Of a stretch of DNA of 64,000 nt, positions 56,427 through 64,000 are shown piece by piece. Numbering within the stretch: position 1 is the first letter of the stretch; every line of letters starts with the position of its first letter. The stretch is from Azolla caroliniana (taxonomy: Eukaryota; Polypodiophyta), in contig JBHGNT010000022.1 in assembly GCA_043228905.1 (NCBI GenBank), positions 1,798,001 through 1,862,000 of the forward strand. Reading direction: 5' to 3'. Position numbers and translations under genes: made by a program. The notes beneath the pieces are model-generated. The model was not told where the DNA came from. It worked only from the letters and a program-made list of their open reading frames with translations, and did no database searches.

Positions 56427-57210
56427 CGCTTCAACATGCACTCGGCCAAGTCTGCTTCGACCCCGCTCCCCATCAACCTTTGGTTGTCTCAGCGAGACTG
56501 CTTGACATCCGGTTCGGAGGGGGAAGATATGAAGTCGATACCGTATGCACAGGCAATCGGCTCCCTGATGTACGCGATGGTCACGACACGGCCTGATATT
56601 TCTCATGCCGTAGGAGTCATCAACAGATTCATGCACAACCCCGGCCGATCGCACTGGAACGCAGTCAAGCAAGTGTTCAGATATCTCGCTGGCACAAAAG
56701 ACCACGACATTCTTTTCGGCCCGAACTCAACCTCAGGCGTAGTCGGTTACACCGACTCAGACTTCGCCGGCTGTGTGGACAGTCGGAAATGAACAATCGG
56801 ATATTGTTTCAAATTCGGCAATGGAACAATCTCGTGGAAATCAAAACTTCAGGAGTGCATAACCACCTCAACAACCGAAGCGGAATATGTAGCTGCGTCC
56901 GACGCGACAAAAGAAGCTTTATGGCTTGGTCGACTGGCGCACACGTTTCGGCAGGTCAACTCCGACTCGGCTCCAGTTGTCTACAACGACAGTCAGGGTG
57001 CTGTTGCTTTGTCAAAAAATCCGGTTCACAACAACGCCTCTAAGCATATCGACGTTCGATATCACTTCGTTCGGGACTGCGTCATTTCAGGGAAAATCGG
57101 TCGAGAGAAGATATCCACAACTGATAATGTCGTAGATGGAATGACCAAGTGTATTTCGGCGGATCGTTTCCGGTCCCTTCGGCACCAGATGGGCGTAACG
57201 AAAAATCGGT
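56427..57210 (+). pseudogene. Copia L RNase H
   Basis: Resumes at FNMHSAKSASTPLP, then VVGYTDSDFAGCVDS, then a TGA at 56789 (R to stop) before NNRILFQIRQ, here out of frame. The later part VRYHFVRDCVISGKIG and DGMTKCISADRF is readable. Most RNase H sites are present. Confidence 0.8.
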
Positions 57211-57373
57211 CCGGTTACAATCAGACACACAACACAGGACGGTTTCGGACAACCGACATCGGTTCTCTGAGGATCGGCTTCAGCTCTTCCGACCCGACCG
57301 GTTCGGTCTTCTGTCTTCGGATCTTGCCGACTCTGACAAAACCGATCTGTCCGATAAACCTTGTATATATACC

Positions 57374-57770
57374 TGGAGCAGCGAGTAGCAGCCGACAGTA
57401 GCACTGTGGAGCACTGAGGCTGAATACTGAGGAGCGGTTGTCGCAACATGCGAAGCCATATGGCTCAAGCGGGTACAGAAGGATCTGCAGATGGAGGTGT
57501 CCGACCCGACGATGATCCATTGTGACAATCTCAACAGTATCCAACTGGCGAAGAACTTTGTTTTCCACGCCGGACCAAGAAAACCTTTAGGTGTACTACC
57601 ATTTTGTCCGTGAACGTGTCCTCTCTAGTGAGATCGAACTAGTATACGTTTCGACAGATCGGTAGGTGGCCGATATCTTCCTCAAACCCTTAGGTCTTGA
57701 CAAGTTGCGGCAATTCTCAGGCATGCTTGGTGTGCAACACCTCGATATGCCGAACTTAAGGGGGAGGAAT
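57374..57770 (+). pseudogene. Copia I/K RNase H
   Basis: Resumes the I/K element with the WSSKKQPT-like segment and the VVATCEAIWLKR motif, then HCDNLNSIQLAKN and ADIFLKPLGLDKL. Several stops lie in it. About 200 bp between the RT part and RNase H are missing, compared with J. Confidence 0.75.
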
Positions 57771-58300
57771 GAAAGGAATAAAAGGGGAAGAGATTGTCAA
57801 AACGAACTACGGAATCAAGCCGAGAAAGAAGATGTCTGGAAAACCGAATCAGATACCGATTTCAATTTCGGTTCGACTAAAGAAGTCAGAATGTTCGGAT
57901 CAGATGAAGAAGGTAAGGACGGATGGACATGCACAGATAGAATGGACAAGTGGAGACTTGTCAAACGCAGGGGGAGCGACCACAAAGGGAAGCCGGAGCC
58001 GAAGCCAACCAAGGAAGGGGGGAGGCAAAGCCAAGAAGGGCAACAAGGTCAAGACACGGACATGGTCCGATGTTGTGAAGGGCTTGCAGACTGAAGACAA
58101 GTTGGAGACAGCCAACTCGGGCAAAAGTGGGAACGAATAAGAGACAATTGATTCGATTGAGATGTTTGTTTCGGAGGAGCCGAATCGACTAGAGGCCAAA
58201 GGCCAAGGGAGCAGACAAGCGGATTGAGAAGGTCAAGGTGCGCGGAATTGAACGGGTGAAGGAGTGCGAGAAGAGGCCAGAAGAAGCTAACTGCAAAGCT
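57770..58300 (+). pseudogene. Charged tail of copia I/K
   Basis: After RNase H the sequence encodes KEDVWKTESDTDFNFGSTKEV and later a Lys/Gly/Gln-rich segment KGKPEPKPTKEGG. This matches the DFDFGS(A/V)EEA tails of A and M. The frame stays partly open after NLRGRN, but stops break it. Confidence 0.5.
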
Positions 58301-58350
58301 CAACAAACACTAACAACACGATCCAACCTCAAGTTGAGCTTGAGGGGGAG

Positions 58351-58825
58351 TGTTGTGCGGACAAACTCAACCGGATCTGGATCGGCTCAATAAGCTAGAG
58401 CCGGATCGTATCTGGATCAGTGTTCGGATCATATCTGGAATGAAGGGGTCGGATCAGTATCCGGAACTAGGAGTTGGATTGGAGAATTAGATCATAATCC
58501 GGATCAGATCGGGTTGTAACTAGTAGGTCGTTAGAGGCCTACGAATCTAGCCTAGTATGTAGGCATATTTTTGGGAGTCAGTATCAGTCGCTCGTATGAG
58601 CATTGAAGTACATGTCAGTACTTCTGTCAGTCCGTGTAAGGACTTGTATAAAAGTGCTCTCTGAGCACATTCTATGTAAAGAGCATTATTATTTGAATTA
58701 AGTTTTCTGTTCTGCTCTCTCTGTCTCTCCCGTGTATTCAAGGTTTCCATTAAGCCTCCGTTCTGTGTTCTGTTGTTATCCGGACTAGCCGGTTTTGTCT
58801 TAGCTTTTGCACAATATCCTTTACA
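58351..58825 (+). repeat. 3' LTR of copia I/K
   Basis: Preceded by GAGGGGGAG, starts TGTTGTGCGG and ends CTTTACA. Dyads lie at 58590-58601, 58605-58624, 58629-58644 and 58654-58668 around TATAAAA. It is longer than the 5' LTR because U3 has extra GGATC(A/C)-rich repeats. Confidence 0.83.
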
Positions 58826-59357
58826 GTATGGATTCGAAGAAGACATGTTTACCTCACATGAAGCAGCTTCCCAAAGACATCAATGATGATTGTCTAGGCT
58901 CACATGCGCTTGGTGGGATGCTTGGCTTATAATGGCTCAGTTAGACGTCACGTCTTTGTTACTTACCCGAATGTCAACAATGACCCCAACTTGACTGTTA
59001 CAATGATTCAAAGGGTTTTGAGGTGTTGGGGTCATCCGTTTCCCCCCAGTTCTCTACATTCAATTGGATAATACAGCTAGGGAGAACAAGAATTCAACTG
59101 TCTTCGGATATTTGAGTATGTTGGTCAACCAAGGATTGTTTAAGAAAGTGAAAGTTAATTTTCTCTTGGTTGGACACACACATAATCATATTGATCAGAT
59201 GTTCAGTACATTCTCTAGACAGTTGTCTCGATATGATGCTTTCACTTTACCAAAATTATTTGATGTTATTTATGATGCATACATGCTACGTCCGAATGTG
59301 TTCCACTTAAAGGAGATATATGACTTTAAGATATACATATCAGAGACACATGCTTGA
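58826..59357 (+). pseudogene. DUF7869-like fragment with frameshift
   Basis: The frame first reads MDSKKTCLPHMKQLPKD, then VRRHVFVTYPNVNNDPNLT, then, after a shift in a C-run near 59043, YIQLDNTARENKNSTVFGYL and FLLVGHTHNHIDQMFSTFS, ending at a stop at 59355-59357. The pair LDNxxRENKN and VGHTHxxIDQ is the pattern I recall for DUF7869-type proteins. Several stops and one shift break the first part, so it is not functional. Copia I/K ends right before it, so I/K may have inserted in a longer gene or transposon whose left part is elsewhere. Confidence 0.5.
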
Positions 59358-59811
59358 GGTGCCTCTCCGATACTGAAGTATCCACTTTACTATTGCCCAA
59401 TGCCCTCTTCTGGGGTTGCTCATGTATCGACCAACGATTCCATGTAAATTTGATCTAATCATAACACAACCCAAACAGAAGTTGAGGGACAAGGTTGTTA
59501 TGAAATCTTATTATCATGAAAACATACCATTTCTCATCCTTTTTTATTGTGCCCATGCCAAAAAGGGCAATTTCAATATTTAGTTTGATGTAATCATAAC
59601 ACAAACCAAATAGGAGTTGAGGGACAAGGTTGGTATGAAAATCTTCTTATCACGAAAATATAAAATTTATTGTCTTTTTATAGTGTCCTTGCCAAAGAGG
59701 GCCTACTAGGGTTTAGGGTTTGCCATGTCCATTGCAAAGGGTCCCAATTAACCTTACATAGCCATGTGTTTTCGAGAGTACATATGTGCCAATCTGGTTG
59801 TACTTTGATAG
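59358..59811. other. Short tandem duplication between DUF7869 fragment and inverted repeat
   Basis: An ~80-bp segment with TTGATSTAATCATAACACAA and GAGGGACAAGGTT occurs at about 59450-59533 and 59584-59666, offset about 134 bp. No gene is recognised. Confidence 0.6.
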
Positions 59812-60269
59812 GATCAGGATCTACAATCCATTTATGCCCAGTAAACGCTAGTACTCGAATTGCCTTATTCTGTGTTGGTGTCTCATTGACTTGCAATTCA
59901 GACCTTGCGATCCTGTCTAGTGTTTCCTTACCTCTTGGGAGCAAAGAGCCCTCCTCCTCATAGCCTATCAATTTCTCTATTGTCGTCCTTTGATTAGCAG
60001 CTTCCCTAATAAGTAAAGCGTTAATGATTTCAGATCTCATAGCCCATCCGCCCCTGATTCCATGGAGTATGTTGGCTTGGCTGCTAATCAAAAGACGACA
60101 ATAGAGAAATGGATAGGCTACGAGGAGGAGGGCTCTTTGCTCCCAAGAGGTAAGGAAACACTAGACAGGACTGCAAGCTCTGAATTGCAAGACAATGAGA
60201 CACTAACACAAAATAAGGCAATTCGAGTACTAGCGTTTACTAGGCATAAATGGATTGTAGATCCTGATC
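59812..60269. repeat. 190-bp inverted repeat with 78-bp spacer
   Basis: Arms 59812-60001 and 60080-60269 pair without gaps, with roughly a dozen mismatches by eye. Both arms can encode the same peptide, including EEEGSLLPRGKETLDR and QNKAIRVLAFT(G/R)HKWIVDPD, on the minus strand (left) and the plus strand (right). I do not recognise the protein. The right arm stops exactly where copia M begins, so the repeat may have been longer. Confidence 0.9.
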
Positions 60270-60596
60270 TGTTGAGATACAAGCTCAACATTGGTCGAAT
60301 TGGCTGTGCAAGCCAAGAACCGGATCAGTTGGGACTGATCGGTTAGGCTGGACCGGTGCGTAAACCGGGTGCGTAAATCGGTGCACAACGAGAAGGCGTA
60401 GCGGTGCATAAACCGCGAGGCCGTTTGAAAGATATTCCGCGTAGGAATATATTTTGGGAGTTAGTGTAGAGCTCATTTATGAGCATTGAAGTACGTGTCA
60501 GTACTTCTGTTAGTCTGTATGGACTTGTATAAAAGTGCTCATTGAGCACATTCTATGTATAGACTGAGTATTATTTTTTAATAGAGTTATGTGTAT

Positions 60597-60636
<40 letters not shown>

Positions 60637-60723
60637 GCGTACTGTGTGTGTCCAAGGTCTCCATTAAACCTATGTTTTCCTAGGTTCTACTTTCTGTTGC
60701 TTCCGCACGTTGTTCTTTTCACA
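60270..60723 (+). repeat. 5' LTR of copia M
   Basis: Starts TGTTGAGATAC and ends CACA before the primer site. The TATAAAA box is at 60528-60534, and a long (CT)n run lies at 60599-60634. It shows the best-preserved dyad set: 60432-60450, 60471-60484, 60488-60507, 60512-60525 and 60535-60549. Confidence 0.85.
60432..60549 (+). promoter_or_regulatory. U3 dyad array around the TATA box of M
   Basis: Five inverted repeats in 118 bp: ATATTCC/GGAATAT, GCTCAT/ATGAGC, GAAGTAC/GTACTTC, AGTC/GACT, and, right after TATAAAA, GTGCTC/GAGCAC. Related LTRs keep the pairing but change bases. Confidence 0.7.
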
Positions 60724-60735
60724 TGGTATCAGAGC
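60724..60735 (+). promoter_or_regulatory. Primer-binding site of copia M
   Basis: TGGTATCAGAGC, an exact tRNA-iMet complement, follows the LTR. Confidence 0.9.
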
Positions 60736-60812
60736 GCGAGGGTTGAGAACCTCTACAGCTGACCTTAGCTCGAGAAGAAAACCTAACCTTCGTAAAAAAC
60801 AAGAAAAACAAA

Positions 60813-61680
60813 ATGGATAGAGGCATGGCTAGCTTGCTTCCTACCGATAAGCTCCACAGAAACAACTACGCATCTTGGTCGTACAAGATGCACCAGTACC
60901 TACTCGGGCATGGATATTGGAGCTATGTCGACGGAGCAAATGACACAACACCCGATTCGACACACAAAGACTTCCCGGCTTGGGAACAGTCAGCGAGCTG
61001 AGTTCTCTACTGCTTCACGTCTTGTGTGGGCGAACAACTTCTGAGCTATATTTGGGATGCGAAAACGCTGAAGGATGCTTGAGGAAATTGTAAAAAGATT
61101 TTCGCCACAAGCACCATAGCCAGAAAGCTCCAACTCCGACAGGAGTTGAGCAAGTTGTGACAACGTGATTTGTCGGTGGCTGATTACACCTCGAAGATCA
61201 ATGATATATGTGACTCCTTAGCCTCCATCGATGTGAACATCGAGGAAGGCGAGATGGTGCAGATCTATGTCGGGGGACTGGCGTCGAAGTTCGGAGCGTT
61301 CCGAACTACTGTGTGCACACAAGAGAATACACCATCGTTTTTCGACCTACAGTCGATGCTCCTTATAGAGGAGAACCACGTGGGTGCGTTGACGAGTACG
61401 CACACCGATAGCAAGATGTTGTACACGGAGGGAGATAGGCCCCGTGGTCGTGGCGGACGAGGCGAGTCGGTGCGCAATGGAGGCGGCCGACAGGATCAAG
61501 TAAGAAGGCACTGAAGTGATGCCGACAACAATTATGGACCCTCTGGAAACAGGGGGAGTCGAGGCGACCAGAACCGGCAAGGGAAACCCATCGTGAAATG
61601 TTGTTATTGTGACAAGAAAGGACACAAGGAGAGCAAGTGCTGGAGGAAGTGCGCTGATTCGGAGAAAACCGGATCCGGAT
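60813..61680 (+). pseudogene. gag: Copia M gag with zinc knuckle
   Basis: ATG at 60813 gives MDRGMASLLPTDKLHRNNY and the segment to AWEQSAS, ended by TGA at 60999-61001. Gag resumes in other frames: MSVADYTSKINDICDSLASI, PSFFDLQSMLLIEENH, then the knuckle CCYCDKKGHKESKC (about 61599-61640). At least three stops split it. Confidence 0.83.
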
Positions 61681-61712
61681 CCGGATAAACCAACAAAGGA
61701 AATCGGCAGTGA

Positions 61713-61960
61713 TTGCACTACGCCGAAGGATCCGAAAAAGTCAGAAAGGGGGCAGCCTTCGTGACGAGACACAAGGCGGACTCGATGAAGAAGAACATCC
61801 CGAAATCGAACGAGGTGTGGTACGTTGACCTCGGCGCGTCAAAACACATGATGAGCCAGAAGGAGTGGCTCTCATACCTTGAGAAACCGATGCAACCGGG
61901 AGTAGTTTCAACAGGAGACGACACTCCGCATCTGATCGAGAATGTCGGTGAAGTTCCCTG
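61713..61960 (+). pseudogene. Copia M protease, active site mutated
   Basis: The box reads VWYVDLGASKHMMSQKEWLSYLE. The usual DSG is DLG here, while E has DSG. The catalytic Asp is kept but the Ser position is lost, so the protease is probably weak or dead. Confidence 0.75.
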
Positions 61961-62640
61961 AGCCATGTCGGGCAGAAAGGGAAACTCATGAACGTGTTAC
62001 ACGTCCCGACAATCACGAAGAATCTAGTGTTGGTCGGGCAAATCGTCGACCAAGGGATGCAAGTTTGGTTCACACATCTCGGGGGCTTCATCGAGGAGGA
62101 AGGCCAAGTTATTGCGTAAGGGTGCAGAGACAAGAGGATGTTTATCCTCGACACCAATGACGTTGGCACCGCAATGTTCGCAAAAGGACAAAAAGTCGCG
62201 TCAGATATCGACTTGTGGCACAAGCGGATAGGCCACGTCAACTATCAAAGGCTTCAGGACTTGCAATCGAAATAGGTTGTATTCGGATTGCCGAAATTCA
62301 GTGGTCAGAAGGCCCAAATTTGTGAAGCCTGCCAGCTAGGGAAGCAACACCGACTTCCTTTCCCTAACGAGCGTAACCGGAGCCGGAACAAGCTCGACTT
62401 GATACATTCGGATGTATGGGGGCCAATACAGAATGTTAGTCTTGACGGGAGCCGATATTTTGTCTCCTTCATCGACGACTACACGCGGCACACGTGGATC
62501 TATCTCATTGAAAAGAAGAGTGAAGTCTTCGACTGTTTCCGGGACCTCAAAAGCTTTGTAGAAAGGGAAACAGGGAGAAAGATCAAGTGTCTGCGGTTGG
62601 ATGGCGGAAAAGAGTACTTTTCCGGCGCATGAGCCGTATT
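61961..62640 (+). pseudogene. Copia M integrase, core deleted
   Basis: The zinc module HKRIGHVNYQRL...ICEACQLGKQ (with TAG at 62273) and the first catalytic Asp in FIDDYTRHTWIYL are present. The segment from GGKEYFSG joins directly to AHEPYFGRKPNLRHL at about 62625, so the third catalytic residue is deleted. Confidence 0.8.
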
Positions 62641-63545
62641 TCGGAAGAAAGCCGAATCTACGACACTTGAGAGTTTTCTGTAGCATTGCATATGTGCATG
62701 TGCCGAAGGAGAAACGGAGGAAGTTGGACGTGAAAGCGAGAAGTGTATCTTGGTTGGCTATTTGGACAAACAAAAGGGTTATAAGTGTTATAACCCCCAA
62801 ACGAAACAAGCTCGCATGAGCCATGATCTTGTGTTTGACGAGTCCGTGTCCAGGTACTTGCCTTTGACTCTGGACCTCAACTCCAACTCCGGATCTCCGG
62901 ACCCGAGTTCTGATGATGAGGTCAGCGAGGCTGAAATGCCTCCGGATGATCGCAAAATCAAGACCCTTGATGAGAGTCCGATTTCATTTCGGCTAAGTGG
63001 ACTGAATGAGCGACTAGGTTGGTTTGACCAGTCCGAAGAAGAGCCGACGAGTAGTGGAGAATCGGCCGTGCATTCCCCGCACAGGAAGTCGAGGAGACGG
63101 TTTACGCGCAAAGAAAAAGGGAAGAAGAAGATGCCGGAGTATGGCACGAATAAGGATGAGTCAGATCGATGCGAATCCGACTCCGAGAGGAGCGATGACG
63201 GGCCTTCGAGAGCGAAGTCCACGTCGGCCAAGAAAGCCTCAACATCGGCTAATGTGCAATTACGCCGATCTACCCGCCAGAAGAACCCTATTGTGCGGTT
63301 TGGATACAATGAGTACATGGTGCATCACTATGCGTACATGACGCGTGTAGCGGAAGTGTGTGAGCCGGAAAGCTACGCAAAAGCGGCGAAGGATGCAAAT
63401 TGGCGTGTCGCAATGGAGGAAGAGATGCGCGCATTGACGGAGAATGAAACCTGGGACCTAGTTGACGCACCGAAGGGTGTGAACCCGATCGGGTGTAGGT
63501 GGGTGTACAAGGTCAAGTACAACACCGACGACTCGGTCAACCGAC
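62641..63545 (+). pseudogene. Copia M integrase end, linker and RT entry
   Basis: From RVFCSIAYVHVPKEKRRKL (frame change near 62750) through the Ser/Glu-rich linker and RRRFTRKEKGKKKMPEYGTN to YAKAAKDANWRVAMEEEMRAL, and CRWVYKVKYNTDDSVNR. Here it stops: RT palm and the YVDD box are missing. Confidence 0.8.
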
Positions 63546-63800
63546 AACAATCTACTGCGATAACCTCAGCAACATCCAGTTAGCGAAGAACCCTATCTTC
63601 CACGCCCGGACTAAGCACATTGAGGTGCACTACCACTTTGTCTGTGAGCGTGTCCTCTCTGGTGAAGTCGAACTTCAGTATGTTCGGACGGATCGGCAGA
63701 TCGCCAACATTTTCACCAAGCCCCTTGGTCTCGACAATTTGCGGCAATTCTCGGGTGCGCTTGGGTTGCGACACCTCGATGTGCCGAACTTGAGGGGGAG
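63546..63800 (+). pseudogene. Copia M RNase H end
   Basis: Joins in at CDNLSNIQLAKNPIFHARTKHIEV and ends with ADIFTKPLG-like (here ANIFTKPLGLDNL), then LGLRHLDVPNLRGR. The first half of RNase H is lost in the same deletion as RT. Confidence 0.75.
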
Positions 63801-64000
63801 AGTAGTGCCGGAAGACCACGGAAGGGAGCAGGAAAGGAGCGGAAGAGACTGTGATGCCGAGTCGAATTACGATTTCGATTTCGGGTCGGTTGAAGAAGCC
63901 CAGGGCAGATCTGTGAAAGAGTCCGAAAGCGGACGTGAGGGAACCAGCCGAAAGAAAGAGCTGAATTCAGCCAAGCATGGGGGAGATGAAGCCAACTCGG
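63801..64000 (+). other. Charged tail of copia M
   Basis: The RNase H frame passes without a stop into EQERSGRDCDAESNYDFDFGSVEEA and a Glu/Lys-rich stretch, then leaves the window. At the same place, A has a TAG. M therefore supports a tail fused to RNase H in the ancestor. Confidence 0.55.

Larger units (their letters stand above)
52192..57373 (+). mobile_element. Copia element L, relative of B, 3' LTR lost
   Basis: The 5' LTR (52192-52497) and primer site match B's family. The body runs gag to RNase H in B order and is interrupted by an F-family solo LTR at 55608-56426. After RNase H the sequence joins I/K RNase H at about 57374 with no 3' LTR, so the right end is a deletion. Confidence 0.82.
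41486..58825 (+). mobile_element. Copia element I/K, split by insertions of J and L
   Basis: The 5' LTR (41486-41871), primer site and gag are on the left; integrase and RT parts at 50206-52191, RNase H at 57374-57770 and the 3' LTR at 58351-58825 are on the right. All are plus-strand and in order. Between them lie J (43487-49212) in an LTR-like sequence, and L (52192-57373). The two LTRs are close relatives but of unequal length (386 and 475 bp). The flanking bases CTTGG and GTATG do not match as a target duplication, so they could be two separate elements. Confidence 0.55.
60270..64000 (+). mobile_element. Copia element M, 5' part, internally deleted
   Basis: LTR, primer site and gag are followed by damaged protease, integrase and reverse transcriptase. 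RT is joined directly to RNase H by a deletion near 63545. The tail region runs off the window end, so no 3' LTR is seen. The family is that of A. Confidence 0.85.

Noticed and set aside
41481-58830. Target duplication for the whole I/K element
   Set aside because: The flanks CTTGG and GTATG do not match, so a single-element reading stays uncertain.

Overview
This is nuclear DNA from a land plant. The evidence is an almost continuous mosaic of Ty1/copia and Ty3/gypsy LTR retrotransposons with plant-style primer sites (tRNA-iMet for copia, tRNA-Trp for gypsy), GT-AG introns in the one candidate host gene, and AT-rich intergenic DNA. The gypsy element and a DUF7869-like fragment resemble families I associate with non-seed plants and fungi rather than with typical angiosperm repeats. 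I regard the exact clade as unresolved.

Layout, left half (1-27336): one nested stack. Copia F (+) holds the remains of copia E (-). E holds copia D (+) and a 1.07-kb solo LTR. D's gag is interrupted by gypsy C (-). C holds a nearly intact young copia B (-, 8023-13504, TSD CTTCT) and, in its 3' LTR, copia A (+). The left halves of F, E, D and A lie beyond the window edge.

Centre (27337-41485): about 14 kb of AT-rich, retroelement-poor DNA. It carries one plausible spliced host gene (31992-34076, six exons, 274 aa, weak DUF1639-like C-terminal motif), a LINE-like relic (28150-28539), decayed acidic coding-like sequence (36.2-36.8 kb) and several short local duplications.

Right half (41486-64000): a second stack. 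A copia of the same family as A/D/E/J/M (here I/K, 5' LTR at 41486, 3' LTR at 58351) is interrupted by an LTR-like unclassified sequence that contains copia J (-, 43487-49212). It is also interrupted by copia L (+, relative of B), which itself carries an F-family solo LTR with TSD CGCTT. To the right are a frameshifted DUF7869-like fragment, a 190-bp inverted repeat, and copia M (+), which runs off the window end.

Shared biology: elements A, D, E, I/K, J and M form one copia family. Their U3 regions are built from a series of short perfect inverted repeats around the TATA box, with sequence changes that keep pairing. A charged tail of roughly 110-170 codons follows RNase H in A, I/K, J and M. 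Almost every polyprotein is broken by stops, deletions or tandem duplications; only B's pol is open from end to end. Host-gene content is therefore very low.
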